DNA from: Colias croceus
Taxonomy: Eukaryota; Arthropoda; Insecta; Lepidoptera; Pieridae
DNA length: 64,000 bases
Reading direction: 5' to 3'
NCBI RefSeq assembly: GCF_905220415.1
Contig: NC_059568.1
Location: 10,664,001-10,728,000, forward strand
The notes under the pieces are model-generated. The model was not told the origin of the DNA. It saw only the letters and a program-made list of their open reading frames with translations, and did not search any database. How positions within the stretch are numbered: position 1 is the first letter of the stretch; each line of letters opens with the position of its first letter. The translations under genes and the position numbers were made by a program. This document shows positions 20,779 to 31,158 of the stretch, piece by piece.

Positions 20779-21983
20779 ATGTAAACCAACAGACAAGTTT
20801 GTTTTATTTTTGTTTTTATTATTTGTTTTGTGCACATATTTAATTTTAATTAATAACACCTGCGATAGACGTACGAACTTTAACATACACGATCTATATT
20901 TTCATTCAAAATAGGCCACAAACACATTTAAGTTCGATTTTGGAAGGCGCATCTGTATAAATTTATGAAATATAGGAATATACGTTTTATACGTTGGCAA
21001 ACTTTTCTTTGGGTATGCGATCCTAGTAAAACTGTGTAGTGAATTTTGCTTTCGATAGATATGTCTAGTCTGAAACAATTTCATAGTTTCTACCCCTTGT
21101 CCTCTCAGATGCAAATACTATTAGCTGATAAGCACTCATAAAGGTTTCATTTTTCGTGTATATTAAAACGTTAAACTTGTCCATTGAAAATAAATAAATC
21201 TCAATATAAAAACGTTACAAAAATGGTTCTGTGTAAGTTTGAACTTTGAAAGGATACTAACATGGAGTAGGGAAAACGATATTAAGAACACTATTAAAAT
21301 CGCAACATTTCTACGAATAAAAAGCTCCGACTGAAGACTGATATTTTGAGGTTGAAGATTTTGGATTGATTACATATTATTTTGTATGTTAATTTGTATA
21401 AAAACAAAAATACTTAATTAGTTGGTATTGTCAATTACAAGTCAAAAAGTAAAAAAAAAATATATATTTTACGACCTTGGATCAAGAGTATATTATTTTT
21501 CCTTTTATTGTTGCTATGTTCTCTTTCTTTACCGATCAGTTCACAAAACTTTGGCCAAGCATAATTTTATATTGCTTTTTTTATATGACAAAATTGCCAT
21601 TAAGACCATCATGATAATATATCGTATCTTCTGAAATTAGATACTATCACAACATACATCAATGTTTACCGTTATTAAGATGTAAAGCACTACTACATCT
21701 ATGAGAAAACATTTCTGCACATTCTTTAATCTTTAGTCACTTTTACTTAAACAAAGTTGTCTATCGCAAAGGCCAAAAATATCAAATACTAGTGCAATAA
21801 GCAAATCTTCTAGATCACTTAGCAATTTAATCCCCTTAAATACTACTTACATATAATAAAAACATAATAATATATCCTCAGGAATACTGTACTTTTTTAC
21901 CAATAAAATAGTTTTTTTCAAACGGCCTAAAATCTTCATTAGTATATCAGAAAGACAAACAGAGAAAAATTTACCCTTCGCCC
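20779..21983. other. AT-rich stretch, no gene seen
   Basis: Several frames of about 70 codons on both strands have AT-driven composition. No RNA gene or repeat recognised. Confidence 0.4.
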
Positions 21984-22142
21984 ATATTCGATGTATCTTA
22001 GGCGGGAAAAACTTCGATACACAGTGACTAGATCTGCATAACCAAGAGGAGATATCAATTGTATAAAGTTTCAGTGTGCAGAAGGAAACTTTTCACGCAA
22101 TACGCATGCGTGTTTAGAGCTTTTCAGGGTTGCAACACATAA
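21984..22142 (-). repeat. GCATGC-core element, family F copy 3
   Basis: atattcgatgtatc, ttaggcggg, cgatacacagtgactagatc, tgcataaccaagaggagata, paired aaagttt and aaacttt, acgcatgcgtg, agggttgcaacac. There is a small duplication (acgcaatacgcatgcg) at the core. Confidence 0.82.
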
Positions 22143-22711
22143 TATATGGACCCAAAGGATTAGAAGACTCCTTTTATAAGCCTTCCAGCTGAGTTAGGCT
22201 ACAGCAACTGTTTTTAGACTCATTTCAAGAAACAGAGCTGTTAGTAGTTCAAAACTTAGTCTGCTCTGTCTCTTTTATGGAAAACGTGCGAGCAAATATC
22301 GCACATGCTAGCACACTGTTATTATTAAGCGTAGTAGATGGAAGCCATCGCGATTTACGGCTTTCGCTTTATTGGATAGAAAGAAGATAATCGCTTTCAA
22401 GTTCAAAATCAACTTTAGGTTGTTTATCGATTCTGTGACTGTAGCGGCATCGTCCTTCCACTTTGAAGGCTGGGTTTTGGATCTATTAAAATCACTTTTC
22501 TGTGCGCTCCTATATCTTAGGTGTTGACCAACGCGATTATGACGACATAGACGGATAAGTAAAAAGAAGACCCCTAGTAAAATTATCCATTAGAAGGAAA
22601 TTTCCTTTTTGATAGCTATCTTCACACAATTTTTGAATTTGAAATAAGATTGAATAAATTTGAAAATTTATGGAATTAAATAAAGTATAAATTTTCGTTA
22701 CTCTGGAATGT
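22143..22711. other. F-to-C spacer
   Basis: Shares ordered motifs with the spacers at 23769-24377 and 29331-29871 (gcttcagactcatttc-like, then ttgatcgag-like, then atcttcacacaa). The whole F-spacer-C block duplicated as a unit. No gene. Confidence 0.55.
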
Positions 22712-22938
22712 AAACCATTTATTGGTATTGTTTCTTTAGTAGCAACCCTTAACTATATGGCCTTGTGGGACAACGCATGCTCTGTACTTCAATCAAAGTT
22801 CAATAACTCCGATGATAGAAGATCCGAGGAAATCATTTGTGAAAGCTTGGTAATGGTGTTTCGTAAGTAGCCTATAAGATCAATACCAAGCACATGGGGG
22901 GGTGGGAAGGATACAGCTGCGTTCGAAATTGTGTTTTT
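22712..22938 (+). repeat. GCATGC-core element, family C copy 3
   Basis: tttattggtattgtttcttt, agcaacccttaactatatgg, acaacgcatgctctgtactt, then a degraded middle (ggaaatcatttgtgaaagct), tggtaatggtg, agatcaataccaagcacatg, ggggggtggg. Confidence 0.8.
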
Positions 22939-23265
22939 TTAATAAAAATCAAATACCTATTGCATAAATTAAAATTAATTTTTTCTTTGTATTCCCAAGA
23001 AAAAAGAAAAAATTGGGAGTGAGCGCACGTGTTATTTGTATTGTTCTAATCGTGATTTTGAATATGATATGAAATTTAATTATTATGTACTTGATGATTT
23101 AATGATTATTATCAATACTATATTACAAATGATTATGATAATAAATAATTAAGTTCATTGATTGAGTTACTTTTAAATTGTAATTTTACATATAAATTAT
23201 GAGAGCTTTCATATTATCTACAACGCACCCATCGCTAAAAAATATAAAGGAGACTTGATATTGTA
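22939..23265 (+). repeat. Partial copy of the element at 38618-39389
   Basis: From about 23020 (gagtgagcgcacgtgttatt) to 23232 (ctacaacgcacccat) it matches 39054-39262 with small indels. Both inverted ends of the element are missing here. Confidence 0.7.
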
Positions 23266-23404
23266 CTTCAAAATAAAGTATACCCGCTCATCAAGGTTCC
23301 ACCCGGGTAGGTATATTTTGTAAGATTTTCAGTGTTTTTGTTAACAAAAAATCTATCTACCCTTTGTCTTACATTCGATGTATCTTTAAAAAAATATTTA
23401 TTAT

Positions 23405-23628
23405 TGACTAGCTTTCCACCCGCGGCATCGCCCGCGCAGTCAAAGAAAAACCCGCATAGTTCCCGTTCCCGTGGGATTTCCGGGATAAAACCTATCCTAT
23501 ATCCTTTCTCGGGTATTAAAATATATCTATACCAAATTTCATGCAAATTGGTTCAGTAGTTAAGGCGTGATTGAGTAACAGACAGACAGACAGAGTTACT
23601 TTCGCATTTATAATATTAGTATGGATGT
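23405..23628 (+). repeat. Lepidopteran 'cccgcggcatcgcccgc' tail repeat
   Basis: gactagctttccacccgcgg, cccgcatagttcccgttccc, gggatttccgggataaaacc, ctttctcgggtatta, atttcatgcaaattggttca, gcgtgattgagtaacagac, (agac)n, then the ttataatattagtatggat end. It lies directly against F4. Confidence 0.85.
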
Positions 23629-23768
23629 ATCTTTGGCGGCAAAATTACGATACACAGTGACTAGATCTGCATAACCACGAGCAGATATCAATTGTAAAGT
23701 TTCAGTTTGCAATAGAAAACTTTCCACACATGCGTAGTTTGCAGTCTTTGAGGGTTGCAACAAATCAC
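23629..23768 (-). repeat. GCATGC-core element, family F copy 4
   Basis: gatgtatctttggcggcaaa, tacacagtgactagatctgc, ataaccacgagcagatatca, paired aaagttt and aaacttt, acacatgcgtag, gagggttgcaac. Confidence 0.82.
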
Positions 23769-24377
23769 ATATAGACAGAAAAGATTTGAAAACGCCTTCA
23801 AGTCGTGTACGGCTATAGCGACTGCTCTGAGGCTCATTTTCGGTAGAGCAATGGCTCTACGAAAGATCTAAAATACGTGTATTTTAGCTGTTTCGTTTAT
23901 TTTTTCCTTTCTCTTTTTGAGGAGACCGCGTAACCTTAAACTGTTATCGTTAATTTAAGTAGTAGGTAACAGTTGGTATTTACAGTTATTCATTTTTTGA
24001 TCGAGAGCAAACCATTCAAGTTCTAAATCATTAACATTACGTTGAACGAGGTTTTTATGTCGCGTACGCCTAGCGGCAACTTTCTCGCGTTGTTTGATGT
24101 TGCATTTATTTAAATCCTTTTCAGAATTGCTTAACGTCGCCAACGCTTTAAGGCACTTTAGATAGAAACGTGTTCAAAGGTGACAAGATTACAAACACTA
24201 TGTTTAAGCTGTGAAGGGAAGGTTAGTTAGAACTACCGCTCAGTAAAAAATAGACCCCTATTAAGCACAATGAGTAGCAATTTTTCATGAGCACAAATAG
24301 ATGAGCAATGCTATTTTTGGCAATTGAGTTATAATAATTAGGTACAGATAAAACATATTTTGTGGTCTAGAAAATAA
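23769..24377. other. F-to-C spacer
   Basis: Paralogous to 22143-22711 and 29331-29871. A 62-codon minus frame (23955-24143, K/R-rich) lies here, but its paralogues are not open, so I do not call it. Confidence 0.5.
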
Positions 24378-24600
24378 TATTTATTGTTATAGTTTATTTA
24401 GTTACAACCCTTAACTTTGGCCTTGTGCGACAACGCATGCTCCGTAATTCAAAGTTCAATAATCAAGGTATGAATGAAGAACTCCTCTCATTTATGAAGT
24501 CCTGGTAATGGTGCTTCGTATGTAGCCTTTAAGATCAATACCAAACACAAGGGGTGGGGGGGGGAGTTATACAGCTTCACTCAGAATTGTGCTTCATTAC
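24378..24600 (+). repeat. GCATGC-core element, family C copy 4
   Basis: agttacaacccttaactttg, acaacgcatgctccgtaatt, gaactcctctcatttatgaa, gtcctggtaatggtgcttcg, tatgtagcctttaagatcaa, ggggtggggggggg. Complete. Confidence 0.82.
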
Positions 24601-24790
24601 GGTGCTAGAGATCCTATGATCCTAGTGCTTGAGCAAGAGCATTCTTTCGAGATATTTTAATGTACAAACGAAAACTCGTATTCAGCGTTGTTCAGTATTA
24701 GAACATTGCATTGAATCTTACGCACAAAGAACAACGAAAGATGCTCTACGCATGTTTAAAAGTGTTAAAAAATAGTTTCGGCCCCTTCAT
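24595..24790. repeat. Partial copy of the MITE at 52161-52397
   Basis: tacggtgctagagatcctat, gagcaagagcattctttcg, cagcgttgttcagtattaga, acattgcattgaatct, aacaacgaaagatgctctac. The right end is lost. Confidence 0.7.
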
Positions 24791-24876
24791 ATCTTTCATC
24801 GACATTTCGTAGCGAATCGCTACGAGAGTGCTACGTAATTTTTTACGAAAATACGAATTTACGAATCTATTTTAAT

Positions 24877-25085
24877 TTAATAACTGCGTTAAAAACAACC
24901 GACTTCAAAAACGGAAAAGTAAGAAATAAAAAAGATTTGATATTATTAATTACTACATATTATTTTTATGTGCTATTTATTAAATAGGTTTGAAGTCGGT
25001 GCCAAACACTAAGCACTTAGTATTAAGCCCATGCACCGACATCAAACCTTTTTGAAGTCGGTTGTTTTTAACGCAGTTATTTTTA
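24877..25085. mobile_element. MITE with 'taactgcgttaaaaacaacc' ends
   Basis: The left end (aataactgcgttaaaaacaa, ccgacttcaaaaa) is the complement of the right end (tttttgaagtcggttgtttt, taacgcagttatt). The body is about 209 bp with no coding. Confidence 0.82.
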
Positions 25086-25094
25086 TTTAATACT

Positions 25095-25535
25095 TTTTAG
25101 TGTATTTTTCAACACGAATCAAACGAGCCCAAACTCGATAAAGTTGAGTCAATATATTACTGAGTTCCTATGGCCACCTTCCGATTCCATCATCAGATCA
25201 GCTCCATGTCATGATAATGTTTCATCGCTATCCAATTTACATTCGTATACAAAATTTCAGCTCAATCGGTTACCGGGAAGAGAATCAAAGTTACTTGCTA
25301 CATTGAAATTAAGTCATCGAGTACAGACAAAAATGCTCATAAAATAAAAACTACTAGGCCTAGCCAAATAAAATTTTTATGGGACCAATTCGACACCATC
25401 CCGCATCGAACAAAAAAAGAATCACGTAAATCGGTTCAGAAACCTCGGAGTAATCGGTGTACATACATAAAAAAAATATATATATACCGGCCGAATTGAT
25501 AACCTCCTCCTTTTTTTTGAAGTCGGTTAAAAATT
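25095..25535 (-). repeat. Lepidopteran 'aaccgacttcaaaaa' dispersed repeat
   Basis: Includes ccgattccatcatcagatca, gctccatgtcatgataatg, caaaatttcagctcaatcgg and, at the end, gaggttatcaattcggcc as complement (25487-25504), then ttttttgaagtcggtt. I know this family as widespread in Lepidoptera. The 67-codon frame here is repeat-derived. Confidence 0.75.
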
Positions 25536-25723
25536 GAAGTTTCTTCATGTTGTTATATTTTTATTTCTATAATTTTATAAAAAAAAGAAGAAATATGTAA
25601 TTTTGTTTTTGTAAATGATAGATAGTGTTATTTGAGAATTATTATCATTATATTCATAATTTGGAATACATCTATCTTACCATCATCAAATTCATGTCTT
25701 ACGCTATTTTACTTTTATTGTAA

Positions 25724-26062
25724 ACTAGAGGTCCGCCCCGGCTTCACCCGTGGTACATTTTTACGTTTTCTCTCCATAAGAACCATCCTCGTACTTCAAG
25801 AAATGCAATAAAAAAAGAATTAACGAAATCGTTTCAGTTGTTCTCGAGTTATGCGCTTACCAACACATTTTGCGATTCATTTTTATATTATAGACTAGCG
25901 GTCCGCCCCGGCTTCGCCCGTGGTATATTTTTACGTTTTCTCTCCATAAGAACCATCCTCGTACTTCAAGAAATGTAATAAAAAAGAATTAACGAAATCG
26001 GTTCAGTTGTTCTCGAGTCATGCGCTTACCAACACATTTTGCGATTCATTTTTATATTATAG
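25724..26062 (+). repeat. Two tandem copies of a 'gtccgccccggcttc' repeat
   Basis: 25724-25893 and 25894-26062 both start actag-ggtccgccccggctt and end gcgattcatttttatattat. They differ at few positions. A recent tandem duplication of a common lepidopteran retroelement tail. Confidence 0.85.
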
Positions 26063-26508
26063 AAAGATTGTAAATGAAAACTATAAAATAATGTTAATAC
26101 TAAAGCTGCAGAATCTAGAAGATATTAAACCGTTCCAGTTTCGCGCAGAAAGCGCTACACGGATCTTTTGGCACTTGGCGAAATTCGGAATTTAAAACTT
26201 ACATAGAATCTTGTAAAATGTAGTTTGATGACTGATCTCTGTATTGTTTGATACGATATTTTGCTATTTAAAATAATTAAAATTTTCCCATTCCAAAATG
26301 TATTTATTTACAAGGATAAACGCAATCGTAACTTCATTGCTCACGCACTAAATTAACTGAAGAAAATTAGGTAAAGTTTCCATAAAATTAGAGGATCACC
26401 TCAATGGGTTACTTTTTAAAATATTTATTATTTACGCAAAATTCTTATTATGTTTATTTTATAATAATAAATATTACAAACACAAAAAGAAATTGGACTA
26501 AATAACTT
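26063..26508. other. AT-rich spacer, no gene seen
   Basis: Nothing recognised. Confidence 0.4.
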
Positions 26509-26720
26509 GTGGCGCCGACTAGTAGCAAAGCACTGAAGTTTGATCCTTCCTTGATAAAATAAACAGAAAACAGTTATATTAGTTCCGATTGTTGCCACAT
26601 ACAACTTGTACGCATTTACACACAGTGTTTTAAATCAATACGTCTCGATGAATGAACTCTTATCATTTATGCGGATCTAGTACTTGCCGAACGTAATATT
26701 TCTATAGTTGTAGAAGTTAT
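26509..26720 (+). repeat. GCATGC-core element, family A copy 4
   Basis: gtggcgccgactagtagc, gaaaacagttatattagttc, gattgttgccacatacaact, the degenerate tgtacgcatttac, gatgaatgaactcttatc, atttatgcggatctagtact, cgtaatatttctatagttg. Confidence 0.82.
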
Positions 26721-26726
26721 ATATAG

Positions 26727-26795
26727 GGAACGTGAAAGTAGAAAACTTTTCACGCATGCGTAGTTTTCAGCCTTTAAGGGTTGCAACAGATTAAA
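26727..26795 (-). repeat. GCATGC-core element, family F copy 5 (half)
   Basis: Only the GCATGC-side half remains: tagaaaacttttcacgcatg, cgtagttttcagcctttaag, ggttgcaac. The TTATG-side half is lost where it meets A4, so a deletion joined A to F. Confidence 0.75.
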
Positions 26796-27036
26796 ATAAT
26801 ATATAGACTGACAGGATAACAAGGCGACTATTAATGCCCTCCCAGCTTTGTTCGTCTTCAGATACTGCTTTAATTATACTCATTTCAAGTACCAGCTACG
26901 TAGGTCAACTCTTTTAATGTGACTATGAAACACGATCAGAAGCAATTTCTTTTTGATCAATCTTCACACAAAATTTAATGACATTAATTATTGTAGGGAA
27001 CTATATTTTTAAAATAAATATTTTGTCGAGAATATA

Positions 27037-27410
27037 TTCCAATTATTGGTAGATATTATTATTTTATAGAAGCAGCCCTCAACTATACGCGTGACAAAGT
27101 TCAATAATTACGTTATGAGGGTAACTCCTTGTATTTATGAAGGTCTGGTAATGGTATACTGTATGGAGCCTTTAGAAATTAAAGACTTTTTAACGGATTT
27201 TAAACGCGATTTATTCATTCTATTATTTTCCCGACGTTTCGAACACTTTACAGCGAGCGTGGTCACGGGGAGACTGACTAAATGTATAATACTCGCGTAA
27301 AATCAAACCCTAGAAAATACTATGTATGGAGCCTTTTAGATCAATACCAAGTACAGAGGGTGGGGGCATCAGTTTCATTCAGAATTGTGCTTCAATAATA
27401 AAATAAATAA
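27037..27410 (+). repeat. GCATGC-core element, family C copy 5, split by an insertion
   Basis: The left part (attggtagatattattattt, agcagccctcaactatacg, cttgtatttatgaaggtctg, gtaatggtatactgtatgga) and the right part (gatcaataccaagtacagag, ggtgggggc) are separated by the retroposed fragment at 27175-27320. The GCATGC has decayed (acgcgtgacaaag). Confidence 0.8.
27175..27320 (+). mobile_element. Short retroposed element with a target duplication of about 14 bp
   Basis: The body runs from gaaattaaagactttttaac to ctagaaaatac and includes tcccgacgtttcgaacactt and agcgtggtcacggggagact, which I recognise as a common lepidopteran repeat. Near-identical tgtatggagccttt lies on both sides. The ends are the same as the copy at 31646-31759. 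Variable-length duplication points to LINE-driven retroposition. Confidence 0.8.
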
Positions 27411-28110
27411 CCTTTTTAATGATATTAATCTAAGTTACAATATACAGCCTTCAACTTTATAAAAAATACAAAGATGTATAAAAGTTTTATTGTGTGTGAA
27501 TATGCAGTTTTGTCTTTGATGAACATTTTTTTTGTCTATCGCTCTCTAATTTGAACCAATAATTGAAATTGGAATAATAATAAAATATTTACAGAAATTA
27601 AGAGTTTCATATTCAAGCAGTTTTTAAAGTTTCCCAATAGATAAATTAGGTATACATCAACTAGTAGTTAAATAAATAATAAAAAGAAAAAATAAGGAAA
27701 TACAATTTTAAACTAACACAATAAAAATAATTGAATGAATTCCATTACAAAAAGTAGTTTCAATGTTTTTGCCTATTAATAAAGCTCAGTTTATGGTTAT
27801 TTTATTTACGATGCTGTCTATGTCGAAAATCGTTAATTGCAAGAGAAAACTGTACCATAATAAAAATTTTATGAAATGGCTTTTTCTATGTTCTATTTTT
27901 AATTTTTAATTTATTATAAAAAAATATTCCAACGATACCTTACGTACAATAATTAATCATTTTAAGCGATATGACGACATGCGGTATTTAGCACTGAACT
28001 TCATAGGCCTGTACCAACAATTTTATGTAGGTATACTAGCTGGTGCGGCAGAAGCAGTTATGCTTTATTACCTCTATTGCATGTTTTCTCACCATTGAAG
28101 TAAATAAATG
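27411..28110. other. AT-rich stretch, no gene seen
   Basis: Nothing recognised. Confidence 0.4.
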
Positions 28111-28320
28111 GTGGCGTAATCTAGTAGCAAAGCAAGAAAGTTTGATCAAAGCCCTGGAAAAATTAATAGGAAACAGGTATATTAGTTCCAATTGTTGTCA
28201 CATACCTACCGCTTTACGCGTATTCAGAGTTTTCAATCAATATGTCTCGATGAATGAACTCTTCTCATCTATGCGAATCTAGTACTTGAATATCGTAATA
28301 TTTCTATAGTTATAGAAGTT
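28111..28320 (+). repeat. GCATGC-core element, family A copy 5
   Basis: gtggcgtaatctagtagc, aaacaggtatattagttcca, attgttgtcacatacctacc, the degenerate ttacgcgtattcag, gatgaatgaactcttctcat, ctatgcgaatctagtacttg, atcgtaatatttctatagtt. Opens the most complete A-B-F-C block. Confidence 0.82.
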
Positions 28321-28517
28321 AAGAATTTATAGATATCGATTTGCCTTGTTTGTCAGTTTCCCGTGGAGGAATATATCGTCACTTTTTCATCACTTAATAT
28401 GGCCGTTCTGCCTGGACTCTCTTACCACCCCTTATCCGAGCTAAATAATATAATGTGTAAAAAAATTATATAAAAATCCCTTACACAAACATATCTTCTC
28501 ACAAACAAATTATATTG

Positions 28518-28661
28518 CAAACTTTCATGCAAGTTTTATATAGTTTTGCTTCAAGGTTATATAGGTACTATAAATGAAGGCGGAGATTGTTTCAGTAGTA
28601 CTCCTTAAAGCTTATGGAAGTCTAGTATTTGTAAATCGTAAGTTTCTCGTAGGTTAGGTTA
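28518..28661 (+). repeat. GCATGC-core element, family B copy 3
   Basis: The gcatgctcc itself is deleted (ttttgcttcaaggttat). The remainder is complete: actataaatgaaggcggaga, ttgtttcagtagtactcctt, cttatggaagtctagtattt, aaatcgtaagt, taggttaggtta. Confidence 0.75.
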
Positions 28662-29188
28662 CTGACATAAAACCTTAAAGTTTATTTGTGAAGAATAAAA
28701 TATAAATAAAAAGGAGATGATAACAAAAATAATAAGGAAAGTTGCCTATAGTATAGACTACATATAAAGAAACTTTATACTTTAGCTGTCTGTAATTTTA
28801 TCCCAAGGGCGTGTATTATTAGTCGAAAGATGTTGCGTAGATACCCATAGCCCCCTCGGAAAGAGCCGATGTATGTCCGATTCCAACCGACAAAATATCC
28901 ATGTTTTCCATCGGGACACCTTAATTGCGGGCCACGAATTTTGTAAAGTGTTCGCGACCGCCTCGGCAGCCCGTCACCGGCCTAAAAATGCAAACCTAGA
29001 GCAAGACAAATGGCAGACACTGCTCATCTATTCGTATAATTAGTTAGCTTATAGTCCGTTCTATCAACATTCAAAGCAAGCAACATTCACGTCCAGAAAA
29101 GTTAAAAAACGTGGTTTGAAATATTATAATAGGTAATTAACTCGTTTCAAGATTCAAAAAAAAAAGAATGGAAGTTTTGTCCAATATT
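28662..29188. other. B-to-F spacer with a GC-richer patch
   Basis: 28800-29000 is clearly more GC-rich than its surroundings (…ccgcctcggcagcccgtcac…) with no long frame. Possibly a transposable-element fragment. Unrecognised. Confidence 0.4.
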
Positions 29189-29330
29189 CGATGTATCTTT
29201 GGCGGCAATAATTACGATACACAATGACTAGATCTGAATAACCAAGAGGAGATATCAAGTGTAAAAAGTTTCAAATTGTAGTAAAACTTTTAACGCATGC
29301 GTAGTTTTCAGCCTTTAAGGGTTGCAATAT
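29189..29330 (-). repeat. GCATGC-core element, family F copy 6
   Basis: cgatgtatctttggcggcaa, tacacaatgactagatctga, ataaccaagaggagatatca, paired aaaaagttt and aaaactttt, aacgcatgcgtag, taagggttgcaa. Confidence 0.82.
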
Positions 29331-29871
29331 ACAACATTTTGATCCGAATCATTATAAGATGCCTATAATGGCCTCCCTGCCTTGACTCCTTTCAGGTAGC
29401 AGAGCCATATCTTTCCGCTCTTTCGTATTTATACAATGTATACTAATAAGCACACCGTTAATATAAGTATACGTAGTGGATAAAGGCGGGCGCTATTTAC
29501 CGTCGCTCCTTTTTTGATCGAGAAAAGATCGTCGCTCAAGTTAGCTACCTACTTACTTTACTTTACGTTAAACGAAGCGCATAATGCTAGTGGGAACTTT
29601 CTCCCACATAAAACATATATAAATAAATTTATTTACATATCTTTTATTATTTTATATGATATTTTTTGGAATGTACGTAACGTAACCTATATTTAAGGTA
29701 TTTGCCAACACGATTAGGCAGGGCTACTGCAAATTATAACATAAGAAGAGCTCTTTTTAACACTCTAAGAGAAATTTTTATTTTTATCTATCTTCACACA
29801 AAATTTAATGAACATTGATTATTAAGAAAACTACTTTTACTAATAAAAAAAATATTTTGGGCCGTCTAGAA
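29331..29871. other. F-to-C spacer
   Basis: Paralogous to the spacers after F3 and F4 (tttttgatcgag, cgttaaacgaag, cttcacacaaaatttaatga). The 60-codon plus frame at 29514-29696 is not conserved in the paralogues. Confidence 0.5.
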
Positions 29872-30110
29872 TATAACCCATTTATTGGCATGATTTCTTT
29901 ATTAGCAACCCTTAAGTATATGGCCTTGTGTTAACAACGCATGCTCCTTACTTCAATGATATTTCAATCATTACGGTATGAATTGAAGAACTCCTTGCAT
30001 TTATGAAAGCCTGGTAATCACACATCGTATGGAGCCTTTAAGATCAATACGAAGCACAAGGGGTAGGGGTACAGCTTCGTTCAGAAATGTGCTTTATTAA
30101 TAAAATCAGT
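29872..30110 (+). repeat. GCATGC-core element, family C copy 6
   Basis: tttattggcatgatttcttt, agcaacccttaagtatatgg, caacgcatgctccttacttc, gaactccttgcatttatgaa, agcctggtaatcacacatcg, tatggagcctttaagatcaa, ggggtaggggtacagcttcg. Confidence 0.82.
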
Positions 30111-30806
30111 TACATCTTGTACAAATTAAAATAAATTTTTCTTTATATTCCATACAAAAATATAATTAATTCTTAATTTCAACTAGTACTTACTTTACAT
30201 TTATAAAAAAAATATGAAAGCCCGTGAACAATGTGTACTGTTGACATAATATATTATGACATCGCTCCAATGTTAGAGGCACATCTGCCCCATCCACAAG
30301 ATCCTTCTTAGTTCTAACCTCTGATGTCTTCTTCGGGTACTGCTTAGGAATCATTTGAGTGTTGGGTACAGCCCTATTACTTAAGTAATAACTTTATTCG
30401 TCATGTCAATAACCACATTTTGTTTTTAATGCAAAATTTGCAAACTTTATTCAAAGGATTTGATCACTATATCAAGTGATAAAGAACCAAGAATATAATA
30501 TAATCACAACCATAATAATAAATTAAAGAAATATTCTTATTAATAAACCTTCAATAATAATAATTATATTGAAACGACTCAAAGATTAATAAAGCAAAGC
30601 TCCTTGACTAGATGGCGTAGCGGTGGCGTAGAACCAGGGATTTGAAAAAAAAACAATATTAAATATACTTTTATCTTATAGCTTTGATTAATTGTACCGA
30701 GTACATCCCATTTAGTGGTATATATTTATATGTATACAATCAAGTACCATTTATAATCGTTTAAAGCGTTTACACACACAAAATTACCATTAAAATTGAA
30801 TAGCCT
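30111..30806. other. Spacer, no gene seen
   Basis: AT-rich. 30250-30370 is more balanced in composition. Nothing recognised. Confidence 0.4.
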
Positions 30807-30990
30807 GTGGTGCCAACTAGTAGAAAAACATGGAAGTTTTATTCCGTCTTGACATAAAAAATTATGATAGTACAGGTAATTTTCACGTACAGTTGGTTGT
30901 ACGCATGTACAAAATTTTCATTTAACCTCTTCTAATTTATGCGGATCTAGTCATTGCATATCGTGATAGTTCTATATTTGTAGTTGCTAG
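30807..30990 (+). repeat. GCATGC-core element, family A copy 6
   Basis: gtggtgccaactagtag, gttttattccgtcttgacat, ttgtacgcatgtacaaaatt, cctcttctaatttatgcgga, tctagtcattgcatatcgtg, atagttctatatttgtag. The gatgaatgaac segment is lost. Confidence 0.78.
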
Positions 30991-31158
30991 ATATATAAAG
31001 ATGACATTTGGCTTTCTGAATAGTTTTGCCGACGAATATTTTTAGTATCCTTAGATATACGAATTCTAATATACTAATTTTACTTAAAGTAATCATATGA
31101 AATAAATTTATCAACAACCTTGCAAGTAGGTCACAAGTGATTTAATATATTCTAGGAG

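Noticed and set aside
23955..24143. 62-codon K/R-rich minus frame
   Set aside because: Lies in the F-to-C spacer; the paralogous spacers do not keep the frame.
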